A stretch of DNA of 46,954 nt from Methanoculleus sp. (GTDB taxonomy: Archaea; Halobacteriota; Methanomicrobia; Methanomicrobiales; Methanoculleaceae): positions 1-46,954 of the forward strand of contig NZ_JASEFJ010000015.1 in the NCBI RefSeq assembly GCF_030019085.1. Reading direction: 5' to 3'. Each line of letters opens with the position of its first letter. Position 1 is the first letter of the stretch. The position numbers were made by a program, and so were the translations under genes. Below the pieces are notes generated by a model. It saw only the letters and a list, made by a program, of their open reading frames with translations, made no database searches and was not told the origin of the DNA. Of the stretch, positions 8,801 through 16,811 are shown one piece after another.

Positions 8801-10822
8801 TTACTGTTCACCTCCAAGGAGGAACGCATCGATCTGTGCAATGATCTGGGGGGTAGCAAAGTGCTGCATCCAGATTGCGCCACCCGGACAGAAACCGCCG
8901 CATGTCCCGCAGCCCTTGCACTTGGCCTCGGTGACCTGCATGACCTTGCGCCCATCTTTCTCGACGAGAGAGAGAGCCTGGTATGGGCAGAGGTTGACGC
9001 ACATTCCACATCCAGCGCACTTTTCCTCGATACACTGGGCGAAGTATGGCTCAAGCTCCACCTCTCCAAGGTGAATCGGGATGGACGCCGCGGATGCCGC
9101 GCCTTCGGCCTGGGCAACCGTGTCCGGGATATCCTTTGGCCCCTGGCAGACACCCGCCAGGTAGACACCGGCGGTTGTGGTACCGCAGGGATTGAGCTTC
9201 GGGTGAGCCTCGAGGAGCCAGCCGTCCTGCGAACAGGACACACCAAAGAGCCTCCTGGTCCTCTCAGTCTCGGCGCTGGGCTGGATCGCAGCCGCAAGCA
9301 CGACCAGATCGACTTCCACATCGACAGGTCGACCGAGGAGTGTGTCTTCAGCGTTGACATGGAGGTTCTTTGTGACCGGATCTTCGAGGATGTTTGCAAC
9401 CCTGCCGCGGATGAACTTTGCACCCTCATTCTGGATGCGGTAGTAGAACTCCTCGTACATCTTTCCAAATGACCGGATGTCCATGTAGAAGATGTAGGGC
9501 ACCGCGCCCGGGATCTTCTCGATGATCTGGTGGGCGTGCTTGAGGGAGTACATGCAGCAGAACCGCGAGCAGTAGGGCTTACCGACGCCGGTGTTGTCAC
9601 GTGACCCTGCGCAGAGCACGAACCCGATCCTCTTTGGGGTCTCGCCGTCGCTTGGGCGGACTAGGTGACCACCGGTCGGGCCGGAAGCACAGATCAACCG
9701 CTCAAACTCAAGGCTTGTGATTACGTTGTCATACCTCTTGTAGCCCCACTCGGTCTTCTGCTCGATCGGGAAGATATCATAGCCTGTCGCAAGGATGGCG
9801 GTACCTACCTTGATTTTCACGAACTCGTCCGTTGCGTTCAGGTCGACCGCCTTCTTATCGCCGCAGATATCGACACAGAGACCACACTTGACGCAGGCAT
9901 CAAAGTCGACAGTATAAAGCAGCGGGGAGACCTGCGGGTGGTAGATGTAGATCGCTTTCCTCGGGGCCATGCCGACCTCGAAGGGGTTCGGTTTTATGAC
10001 CGGGCAGACACCCTCACAGTCACCGCAGCCATTGCATCCTCCACCGACATAACCACGGGCTTCTGCCTCTTCCGTCGTGAGGACACCACGCGCCTTCTTC
10101 CGGAGGGTTACATCAAAGTTACCGATGTACCCCTCGACCGCCTCGACCTCGGTGTAGGTCATGAGTTTGATATTCTCGTTACGGTAGACATCCACCATCT
10201 TCGGGGTAAGGATACACTGCGAACAGTCCAGCGTCGGGAAGGTCTTGTCGAGCTGGGACATCCTGCCACCAATGGTGGGGTTCTTCTCCACAAGGTAGGT
10301 CGTGATACCCGCATTTGCAAGGTCAAGCGCAGCCTGCATGCCGCCGACACCGCCACCAACGACCAGTGCTGCCTTCTCAACAGGGACACTCTTCGGGATG
10401 AGGTCTTCGAGGAGAGCTGCTTTTGCTACGGCGATCCTGATCGCGTCCTTTGCCTTCGCGGTGGCCTCTTCGGGCTGGTGCATGTGCACCCAGGAGTTCT
10501 GCTCGCGGATGTTTGCCATCTCGAACCGGAATGGATTCAAGCCACCCATCTTGGTTGCGCCACGGAACGTGGGCTCGTGCAGACGGGGTGAACAGGCCGC
10601 TACGACGATTCCGGTCAGATTATGCTCTTTTATGGCCTCTACAATCTTGTTCTGTCCGGGGGTAGAGCACATATACTGATAATCGTCTGCAACGGCGACG
10701 TTCGGGAGCTTCTTGGCGTATTCCACTACCGACTTGATATCCACGGAACCCGCGATATTTGTACCACAGTGGCACACAAAAACGCCAATTCTTGGCTCTT
10801 CGTTCTTTTTGACTTCTGCCAT
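8801..10822 (-). CDS. hdrA: CoB-CoM heterodisulfide reductase subunit A (electron-bifurcating flavoprotein)
   Basis: HdrA holds the FAD that bifurcates electrons, sending half to the heterodisulfide through HdrBC and half to ferredoxin for Fwd. From the ATG at 10820-10822 (GAGGTG eight bases upstream) it has 673 residues. Order: an N-terminal cysteine region (VFVCHCGTNIAG), the FAD motif VVGGGVGGMQAALDLA, the signature LDCSQCILTPKMVDV, one ferredoxin insertion (CNGCGDCEGVCP, CVKCGLCVDICG) and two C-terminal [4Fe-4S] motifs (CAGCGMCVNLCP, CKGCGTCGGFCP). All key residues are Cys, not selenocysteine. A GTG start at 10837 is possible but would place the ribosome site inside the gene. Confidence 0.96.
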   Translation of the reverse strand: MAEVKKNEEPRIGVFVCHCGTNIAGSVDIKSVVEYAKKLPNVAVADDYQYMCSTPGQNKIVEAIKEHNLTGIVVAACSPRLHEPTFRGATKMGGLNPFRFEMANIREQNSWVHMHQPEEATAKAKDAIRIAVAKAALLEDLIPKSVPVEKAALVVGGGVGGMQAALDLANAGITTYLVEKNPTIGGRMSQLDKTFPTLDCSQCILTPKMVDVYRNENIKLMTYTEVEAVEGYIGNFDVTLRKKARGVLTTEEAEARGYVGGGCNGCGDCEGVCPVIKPNPFEVGMAPRKAIYIYHPQVSPLLYTVDFDACVKCGLCVDICGDKKAVDLNATDEFVKIKVGTAILATGYDIFPIEQKTEWGYKRYDNVITSLEFERLICASGPTGGHLVRPSDGETPKRIGFVLCAGSRDNTGVGKPYCSRFCCMYSLKHAHQIIEKIPGAVPYIFYMDIRSFGKMYEEFYYRIQNEGAKFIRGRVANILEDPVTKNLHVNAEDTLLGRPVDVEVDLVVLAAAIQPSAETERTRRLFGVSCSQDGWLLEAHPKLNPCGTTTAGVYLAGVCQGPKDIPDTVAQAEGAASAASIPIHLGEVELEPYFAQCIEEKCAGCGMCVNLCPYQALSLVEKDGRKVMQVTEAKCKGCGTCGGFCPGGAIWMQHFATPQIIAQIDAFLLGGEQ

Positions 10823-10833
10823 GTATTTGCACC

Positions 10834-11739
10834 TCACTGGATCTTCCTCAGGAACGGCTCAACATCGACAGCATGAAGGTCGAGTCCCAGCTCATCCGGG
10901 CTCATGCCCTGCGCCAGTCCAAGGAGTTCGTTGTAGTGCAGGATCGGGAGTCCCCAGGTTATGCCAAACTTGTCATGGATCTCGAGCTGTCCCCTGTCGA
11001 ACTGCAACTGGCAGAACGGACAGACCTCGGTCAACGCATCCGCACCCACTTCCTGCAGGTTGATCATCTTCTCGTTCGTGATGTCAAGCGCATGTGCCAG
11101 GTCGTATCCGCGGACACCACCACCGGCACCGCAGCACTGCATCTTGTTGCGGTACTGGACCGGCTCAGCTCCGAGCGCAGCGACCAATTCATCCAGCCAC
11201 ATGGGGTTCTCGGTGTCGCCGAAGTGTCGATCCTTCTGGGGCTTCATCAGGTGACAACCATAGTGGACGCCAACCTTTACACCCGTCAGAGGGCGGGTGA
11301 CGCTCTCGGCGACCCTGTCGACACCCACGATCTTGGGGTCGTAATAGAGCTCAGCAAGGTGCCATACATCGATGGACCCCTTGTACTCCATATCAATCTC
11401 TGCAAGCACCTCATTGACCCCATCACGGAGTTCATCGTTGTGCTTCAGTTTATGGTTGACTTCCCAGATCGATTTGTAGCAGCCGTTACAGATCAAGGCA
11501 ATATCCATACCCATCTGCTCGGCAAGAACCAGGTTTCTGGCCGCCATCGCATACCAGATGTTCAGGTCGATCGAGCCAAATGCGCCCGGTGCCGGGCAGC
11601 AGCTTGCGCCCTTCAGGGGTAGCAGTTTGATCCCCAGTTTCTCACTGGTCTTTATGGCTGCCGCCTCGATACCCGGGTAGCGGTTCGGGGCGACACACCC
11701 GAGGAAGAACGCATACTGATGCTTGTTATTTTCGCTCAT
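10834..11739 (-). CDS. hdrB: CoB-CoM heterodisulfide reductase subunit B
   Basis: HdrB carries the two noncubane [4Fe-4S] clusters where CoM-S-S-CoB is cleaved. The 301 residues show two CCG-type domains: LGCVAPNRYPG with GASCCPAPGAF in the N-terminal half, and YGCHLMKP, QCCGAGGGVRGY and EVCPFCQLQFD in the C-terminal half. The start MSENNKHQY at 11737-11739 is chosen because it aligns with family length. A longer frame to 11775 would overlap hdrC. Spacing to hdrA is 11 bases, so the pair is probably translated together. Confidence 0.95.
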   Translation of the reverse strand: MSENNKHQYAFFLGCVAPNRYPGIEAAAIKTSEKLGIKLLPLKGASCCPAPGAFGSIDLNIWYAMAARNLVLAEQMGMDIALICNGCYKSIWEVNHKLKHNDELRDGVNEVLAEIDMEYKGSIDVWHLAELYYDPKIVGVDRVAESVTRPLTGVKVGVHYGCHLMKPQKDRHFGDTENPMWLDELVAALGAEPVQYRNKMQCCGAGGGVRGYDLAHALDITNEKMINLQEVGADALTEVCPFCQLQFDRGQLEIHDKFGITWGLPILHYNELLGLAQGMSPDELGLDLHAVDVEPFLRKIQ

Positions 11740-11743
11740 GGTC

Positions 11744-12325
11744 TCACTCACCCTCCGCCAGTATCCGGTCAGCACGTTCTTTCAGCCCGTAGTGGTCCAG
11801 GATCTTCCTGATACCGGGAAGGTACTCGGGATACTTGTGCGTTGTCTCCGGTTCCGCGTCGAGACCCAGTTTCTTCCGGGCAGCCCGGTTTGTGTCGTTG
11901 TTCGGGACACCGTGACCGGTCTTGTAGATGAGCTGGACGGTCTGGAGGAAGTTGCGCGGAATTATGTCACGCCTGGCAGCAATGTTCCTCATCGCCATGA
12001 TCGCGTCAGTCGGCGCGAGATCACGGGGACACCGGTCGGTACAGGTGTAGCACGTTGTGCAGAGCCAGAGGTCCGGGTCAGTCAGGGCTTCCTCTTCAAG
12101 ACCGAGGACTGCCTTGCGCATGAACAGCCGGATGCGATAGGAACTCCGCGGTGCCGATGGGCACGATCCGGTGCAGGTGCCGCACTGGAAACACATGTGG
12201 GCAGCCGTCTGCCCGATCTTCTCAACCTCCTTGAGAAACTCGGGATTGGTGTCAGAAACGTAGTACTTACGGTCCCGGAGTTTCTCAGCGAGTTTCTGGT
12301 CTTTATAATCTTTCTTCACTGCCAT
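11744..12325 (-). CDS. hdrC: CoB-CoM heterodisulfide reductase subunit C
   Basis: HdrC passes electrons from HdrA to the active-site clusters of HdrB. The 193 residues contain two [4Fe-4S] ferredoxin motifs, CFQCGTCTGSCPSAP and CTTCYTCTDRCPRD, separated by about 40 residues as in the family. It begins MAVKKDYKDQKLAEKLRDR, 10 bases after the fwdF stop, and is followed by hdrB after 4 bases. Placement directly after polyferredoxin fwdF, rather than in a separate hdr locus, fits a physical Fwd-Hdr assembly. Confidence 0.94.
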   Translation of the reverse strand: MAVKKDYKDQKLAEKLRDRKYYVSDTNPEFLKEVEKIGQTAAHMCFQCGTCTGSCPSAPRSSYRIRLFMRKAVLGLEEEALTDPDLWLCTTCYTCTDRCPRDLAPTDAIMAMRNIAARRDIIPRNFLQTVQLIYKTGHGVPNNDTNRAARKKLGLDAEPETTHKYPEYLPGIRKILDHYGLKERADRILAEGE

Positions 12326-12335
12326 TGACTATCCC

Positions 12336-13505
12336 TCACGCCTTCTCTGCCTCTCTCAGAACCTTGACCTCAACCTTGCCAGAAACAGCCTCTTTGACCT
12401 TTGAAGTCTTCGTTACGAGCAGTTTCTCCTTAATATCCTTGAAGAGATCAGTATCCTTCTCCTGCATCCGGATACCCGTCCGCTTCAGGATGATCGCATC
12501 CTCGCTCGGGCAGGCGTTAACACAGGCACCGCAGAAGATACAGAAGTCCTTGTTGATGGCTATATTGGGCTCAATCCGCCCTTTCATCAGCTTTGCGGGG
12601 AGAGGGCTGGGCAGGTAAAGCGCATCGCAGGGACATACTTCGACACAGGTCGAACAGCCACCGGGGCACTTGTCGGCGTTGATCTCGATCTCCCCTTCAA
12701 AGATCTTCTCGACGGTGATCGCCTCTTCAGGACATGTGTGTACGCACCAGGTGCAGGTGCAGCAGTTGTCCTGCTCGATATCGACCTTACCCGGCAGTTT
12801 GGTGCTGACGAACTCGCGCTCCAGGGTGATTGCATCCTTGGGGCAGGCCTCAACACAGATCGTACAGCCGTCACACGTGCTCTCTTCCCACTTTACCTCA
12901 CCTTCGATCTTGGCGGTCTCAGGGGTTTTGGGCTTGCGAACAACGGTAATGCTCGGGCAGAGCGCACCGCAGATCCCGCAGTAGTCGCACTTCTCGGTAT
13001 CGACGGTAAACGTCGTCTTGGTCTCAAGTGCAGACTGGCGCGGTTTGCCGGCTTCGTCAGAGCCCTCGAAGACCGGGACATCCCGGTTGATGGCATCCCG
13101 CGGGCAGACCTCATCACAGATGGTGCAACGGACGCACTTCTCTTCGTCGATCTTGGTGACCATGTCGTATGTGGGGAATCCCTCTTTCTCGACGATCGGG
13201 AGCCTCTCCTCTCCGTCGATCTTGAGTGTCATCGCGTTGAAGGGGCACATGATGACGCAGACACCACAGTAGGAACACTTCTCGGGGTCGACGTCTACGG
13301 GTTCAGCATAGTCGATCGCCCCACGGCGTGTTGCACCAACCGGGCCGAGCACGATTGCCTCTTCCGGACAGGCGTCGACACAGATGCCGCAGCCCGTACA
13401 GGTCTCAGCGTTCAGGATCAGGTTGTTTACCGCCTTCAGGAGCCTCTGCTCCATGATGACGTTCTGTCCTTCCCGCGTTTTAGAATACTTTGGAAACAGT
13501 GCCAT
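12336..13505 (-). CDS. fwdF: Polyferredoxin subunit of formylmethanofuran dehydrogenase (eight [4Fe-4S] motifs)
   Basis: FwdF is an electron wire that carries low-potential electrons to FwdB. The 389 residues hold eight CX2CX2CX3C-type motifs, in order: CTGCGICVDACP, CSYCGVCVIMCP, CVRCTICDEVCP, CDYCGICGALCP, CDGCTICVEACP, CCTCTWCVHTCP, CPGGCSTCVEVCP and CIFCGACVNACP. The seventh has an extra residue between its first two cysteines and a further Cys after the proline. In the published Methanospirillum hungatei complex this type of subunit bridges Fwd and Hdr units. Its position between fwdG and hdrC agrees with that role. Confidence 0.94.
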   Translation of the reverse strand: MALFPKYSKTREGQNVIMEQRLLKAVNNLILNAETCTGCGICVDACPEEAIVLGPVGATRRGAIDYAEPVDVDPEKCSYCGVCVIMCPFNAMTLKIDGEERLPIVEKEGFPTYDMVTKIDEEKCVRCTICDEVCPRDAINRDVPVFEGSDEAGKPRQSALETKTTFTVDTEKCDYCGICGALCPSITVVRKPKTPETAKIEGEVKWEESTCDGCTICVEACPKDAITLEREFVSTKLPGKVDIEQDNCCTCTWCVHTCPEEAITVEKIFEGEIEINADKCPGGCSTCVEVCPCDALYLPSPLPAKLMKGRIEPNIAINKDFCIFCGACVNACPSEDAIILKRTGIRMQEKDTDLFKDIKEKLLVTKTSKVKEAVSGKVEVKVLREAEKA

Positions 13506-13520
13506 ACTCTTGTATCACTC

Positions 13521-13793
13521 CTAGGCTTCCACTTTTCGGGCTCTTGCCCGGCTTTCCCAGGGTCCTGCAAGCCTTATAACTCCATAGGGACATGCCTCGA
13601 CACAAACGCCGCAACCGGCGCAGAGCTCCGCGTTGAAATCAAGGATAACGGCTTTGCCGTTTACGACCTTGTAGATCTTATCCTTGGTTACCGGACCTTC
13701 GGTATAGAGCTCCAGAGCATCGACAGGACATGCCACCACGCAGTTGTTGCAGCCAGTACATTTCTCCATATTGACGTGCAATGCAAATGCCAT
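13521..13793 (-). CDS. fwdG: Ferredoxin-like subunit G of formylmethanofuran dehydrogenase
   Basis: This 90-residue protein with two [4Fe-4S] motifs (CTGCNNCVVACPVDAL and CAGCGVCVEACPYGVI) is the small ferredoxin subunit nearest to FwdB in the enzyme. The start MAFALHVNMEKCTG at 13791-13793 is preferred. The frame is open for another 44 codons upstream, but that part crosses the putative TATA box and dyad and reads like AT-rich noncoding DNA. It is the first gene of the ten-gene fwd-hdr operon, 15 bases before fwdF. The ribosome site is weak (GGTG), so the 5' leader may influence translation. Confidence 0.9.
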   Translation of the reverse strand: MAFALHVNMEKCTGCNNCVVACPVDALELYTEGPVTKDKIYKVVNGKAVILDFNAELCAGCGVCVEACPYGVIRLAGPWESRARARKVEA

Positions 13794-13813
13794 GGTTTCA
13801 CGCACCAGATCTG

Positions 13814-13861
13814 ATCGATTAAAAATCGATATGAAAAGAATTGTCAAAGAATATACATAAA
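13814..13861 (-). promoter_or_regulatory. fwd-hdr operon promoter with dyad at the expected transcription start
   Basis: The minus strand shows a TATA-like TTTATGTATAT at 13851-13861. About 25 bases downstream lies a perfect dyad ATCGATT-AAA-AATCGAT at 13814-13830, where transcription should begin. Other TATA-like strings further upstream (13911-13920, TTATAAAATG) leave the exact start open. A dyad in this place is a plausible operator. Confidence 0.45.
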
Positions 13862-14340
13862 CTTTCTGAATTTCGACAGCCTTATATTCCGGTAGCACGA
13901 TTATTCGCAGCATTTTATAAATCAAACAGATTACTATGTTGACCCATTACACCGGATAACACCATTAAACGTGTTTCCGGCACAATCGAAGGAAAATAAA
14001 ACATAAATATCAGTTAGGTAATGTTGGTGAAAATTAGTGGGTAAACGCCAACGCTGGCAGCGGTGTCATAGACCACGTCATCCCGGGGTGTTGAGGGGAT
14101 AGCCAATTCGCACCTTCCCGGGGAGATGAGATCCGTCGCGCGGTGAGAACAGCATCCATTTTACGTACCAGCCAATTTTTCGCCCCCTCTACAGGAGGCC
14201 CCGCAACCTACCCCAAAAAACCCGGGCCCCTGCGCCCATACCCCTCTACCGAATCCGGAGTGTTGCTGTTGCGGAGGAGTGTGCAACGGATCACTCCATC
14301 TTACTTACCCTTCTCCGGGGTGCTACATCACCACGTAAAA
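13862..14340. other. Long divergent gap between fwdG and ftr, no gene recognised
   Basis: The gap is AT-rich at the fwd side, but about 14040-14170 is GC-rich and structured. CATCCCGGGG (14079-14088) can pair with CCCGGGGAGATG (14117-14128), allowing one bulge, and a short GCCA/TGGC stem lies just before it. I find no reading frame with a protein-like composition, no tRNA cloverleaf and no known riboswitch pattern. It could encode a small RNA or be a remnant. Confidence 0.35.
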
Positions 14341-14360
14341 AAGAAACCTTATTCTGTCCA

Positions 14361-14393
14361 TATCGTAACATTGTAGCAAACGAGGTGTAATTT
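14361..14393 (+). promoter_or_regulatory. ftr leader with TATCGTAACAT motif and ribosome site
   Basis: TATCGTAACAT at 14361-14371 and TAGCAA at 14374-14379 lie just before a strong GAGGTG ribosome site. The same 11 bases occur, in the same orientation relative to the gene, upstream of fmdE (complement of 41862-41872). Confidence 0.4.
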
Positions 14394-15302
14394 ATGGAAC
14401 TGAATGGCGTTACAATCGATGATACATATGCAGAGGGCTTTCCTACGTGGGTGGCACGGCCGATCATCACCGCTGTCACGGAAGAGTGGGCTTATAAGGC
14501 CGCTCTGGAGGCAGTCGGGTTTGCCACCTCGACCATCGGATGCCCTGCCGAGGCGGGCATCGATTGCTTTGTCCCCCCTGATGAGACGCCCGATGGACGA
14601 CCCGGTTATGCGATCCTGATCTGTGCGAGCAAGAAGAAACTCAAAGAGCAGGTCGTGGAGCGTCTCTCTGAGTGCGTTCTCACCGCACCGACAACAGCGG
14701 TCTTCGACGGCCTCGCGGATCTCATTGACGAGGTTCCGGAGAAGATCCCGGTCAAACTCCACTTCTTCGGCGACGGATACGAGGAGAAGCGCGAGGTCGG
14801 CGGCAGAACGGTCTGGGCCATACCGATCATGGAGGGCGAGTACATCGGCGAGGAAGAGTTCGGTATCGTCAAGGGTGTTGCAGGCGGGAACTTCTTCATA
14901 ATGGGCGAGAACCAGATGGCCGCCCTCATGGCCGCACAGGCGGCGGTGGACGCCATAAGTGGAGTCTGCGGTGTCATCACGCCGTTCCCGGGCGGCATAG
15001 TCGCGAGCGGTTCAAAGGTCGGGAGCAAGAAGTACAAATTCATGAACGCGAGCACGAACGAGGCCTACTGTCCGACGCTCCGCGGGAAAGTCGAGGGGAG
15101 CAAGGTCCCAGAGGGTGTCGGAGCTATATACGAGATCGTCATCGACGGTGTCGACGAGGAATCGGTAAAGGCCGCGATGGCAGATGGCATCCGCGCCGCG
15201 ACGAAGGTGCCGGGCGTGAAGTTCATCAGTGCCGGGAACTTCGGCGGCAACCTTGGGCCGTTCAAGTTCGAGTTAAAGGACGTTCTGGCCAACTACCTCT
15301 AA
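14394..15302 (+). CDS. ftr: Formylmethanofuran-tetrahydromethanopterin formyltransferase
   Basis: Ftr moves the formyl group from formylmethanofuran to tetrahydromethanopterin, the second step of CO2 reduction to methane, in the cytoplasm. The 302-residue length matches the family. Typical segments are [32 protein letters not shown] and [21 protein letters not shown]. There are two homologous lobes, and the C-terminal lobe contains [28 protein letters not shown] site sets the ATG. It is divergent from the fwd-hdr operon that makes its substrate and has its own T-tract terminator. Confidence 0.96.
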   Translation: MELNGVTIDDTYAEGFPTWVARPIITAVTEEWAYKAALEAVGFATSTIGCPAEAGIDCFVPPDETPDGRPGYAILICASKKKLKEQVVERLSECVLTAPTTAVFDGLADLIDEVPEKIPVKLHFFGDGYEEKREVGGRTVWAIPIMEGEYIGEEEFGIVKGVAGGNFFIMGENQMAALMAAQAAVDAISGVCGVITPFPGGIVASGSKVGSKKYKFMNASTNEAYCPTLRGKVEGSKVPEGVGAIYEIVIDGVDEESVKAAMADGIRAATKVPGVKFISAGNFGGNLGPFKFELKDVLANYL

Positions 15303-15304
15303 AC

Positions 15305-15310
15305 TTTTTT
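15305..15310 (+). terminator. Oligo-T terminator after ftr
   Basis: Six T follow the ftr stop codon within three bases, with no hairpin, which is a usual archaeal end signal. Confidence 0.5.
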
Positions 15311-15801
15311 CCTGTTCCCCATCCAGGCGACTGCTGCAGGAAGGCCGTCAAATCGCCCCCGCTGAGGATTTATCGTCGACCACCACTGCAAGGGAGCGGG
15401 CAGTGAGTCTAAAAGAGTCTCCGGTGTGACCCACAAAGTGACGGTCTGCACCTGGCAGGGTATCGAGAGAGAATCGGAAATATGGGAGGGAGCAAAACGT
15501 CACCCTGTCTCTCGCGTGCACCCGGATGCTCTCTTTCCCTGGATGATGGACAACCCAGTTTTCTCAGTCTCTAATCAAAACCCAGGGCCACCCCTATATT
15601 CCAGGTGGATGGCGGGCCTACGGTGATTGGAAAGCCACAACACCATCCCTGAAGAGATTTATCAAACCAGGGCACCAGATGAATTACCGGCCTGACGGCC
15701 TCATCTGCCAACCCCTGATGGCCTGGCGCATGTGAACACTTTTTACCCACCTACGACCCCCTGGAACCAGTTTCCCGGCGGTCACACCCCCCGATCGATC
15801 C
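15311..15801. other. Intergenic stretch without recognised gene; hairpin near its end
   Basis: No frame in this 490-base stretch looks like a protein. One conspicuous structure is CAGATGA (15676-15682) pairing with TCATCTG (15701-15707) around an inner GGCC-TGAC-GGCC stem-loop. The rest has mixed composition and no visible RNA family signature. Confidence 0.35.
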
Positions 15802-15854
15802 CCTTAAATACGCATATCAACGATATTCTTGTTAACGATAATTTCGGTGACATC
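15802..15854 (+). promoter_or_regulatory. Promoter of the MMP11/aks operon with AACGATA repeats
   Basis: A TATA-like CTTAAATAC lies near 15803-15811. Two AACGATA copies follow at 15819-15825 and 15834-15840, 15 bases apart; their complement is TATCGTT, similar to the TATCGTAAC motif near ftr and fmdE. GGTGA at 15846-15850 is the ribosome site for the ATG at 15855. Confidence 0.4.
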
Positions 15855-16811
15855 ATGATCAGACTCACACCTGATGAAGTCAGGGCCAGGTTCGGGCCGT
15901 TGTTCTCGATGAAGTTCCTCGTAATGGTCGACCAGAATACCGGTCTTGCGGAGATCCGCGAGCATTGCCGGGCCCGGGGGACTATCGAGTGGGATGCGGC
16001 AAACCGGATGCGGGCTAAAGGTGCTGTCATCTCCTGCGATGTTAAAGGGACGACGATGACGATGCTTGCCCGTCTGGGCACCTCTCCGGCGAAGTTCGGG
16101 GCTGCAGACCGGGAGATCGGCGGTCAGGCACTTGAGGGTGTCGAGGTTCTCGGAGATGAGGTGGTGACCACCTGGGCCGGGATCGCCGGTGCGGGTGTCG
16201 GTGTCGCTGCCTGCCTGCCTCAGGCACCCGGGGTGATCCGGGCGGAGTACCCCGCCGAGGACGACCTCAGGATCGGCGGTGCCCGGGTCAACCGGGTTCG
16301 GATTGTATCTCCGCTCTACGAGAAGGTGACGATAGGGATCGACGACACCGACACCCGTGAGGAGGGAGCCACCTGGGTGCTCGCACTCCGTTGCGCAGAG
16401 GGCTGCAAAATTCCGGGGGTCGAGTATCTTGACATGCGCCTTGTGCAGCTCAACCCTGCTGTCCCGAAGAAGACCACCAACTGTGTCGGCTCGGCCCTGA
16501 ACTTCGCTGTCCGCCCTGGGCAGGTGAACGCGCTCCTCGATTATGTCCGCGACTTCGTCGAGTCTGGGAGTGTCAGCAAGGACACCGGGATCGCCGTATA
16601 TCGCGGGATTGCATTTGAGGAGGAGTCTCCCTACCTCAAGAGCGTCAAGACAGATATCCTGACGCTCGAAGACGCAGAGGCTGAGGCTGCACGGATGGGT
16701 GTCCGGTTTATCGACTCAAACGGACGGAAAGGCCGGATTGGTGCACTTGGCGCTGTCCTCTGGGGTAACAAAGGTGTGGAGGCGGCAGGACTGTATGGAG
16801 AGACTCTCTGA
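15855..16811 (+). CDS. MMP11-related protein with a GIDDTDT kinase-like motif
   Basis: The 318-residue protein shares its plan with the next gene, methanogenesis marker 11. It has a glycine-rich middle (WAGIAGAGVGVAACLPQAPG) followed by IGIDDTDTREEGATW at 160-174 and VQLNPAVPKKTTNC. The latter resembles the nucleotide-binding domain of the tRNA-Ile2 agmatinylcytidine synthetase TiaS (GIDDTDS, then a NPxxPxKT string). It is not TiaS, because the tRNA-binding C-terminal part is missing. The ATG at 15855 is chosen for its GGTGA site; an earlier start at 15732 would run through the promoter. It overlaps the next gene by 17 bases. The substrate is unknown. Confidence 0.75.
   Translation: MIRLTPDEVRARFGPLFSMKFLVMVDQNTGLAEIREHCRARGTIEWDAANRMRAKGAVISCDVKGTTMTMLARLGTSPAKFGAADREIGGQALEGVEVLGDEVVTTWAGIAGAGVGVAACLPQAPGVIRAEYPAEDDLRIGGARVNRVRIVSPLYEKVTIGIDDTDTREEGATWVLALRCAEGCKIPGVEYLDMRLVQLNPAVPKKTTNCVGSALNFAVRPGQVNALLDYVRDFVESGSVSKDTGIAVYRGIAFEEESPYLKSVKTDILTLEDAEAEAARMGVRFIDSNGRKGRIGALGAVLWGNKGVEAAGLYGETL

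Noticed and set aside
6610-10822. Selenocysteine at the FwdB metal ligand or in HdrA
   Set aside because: Both positions are encoded as Cys with no in-frame TGA.
13926-15800. tRNA, RNase P RNA or riboswitch in the gaps around ftr
   Set aside because: No cloverleaf, no RNase P core motif and no known aptamer pattern was recognised. Only local hairpins are seen.
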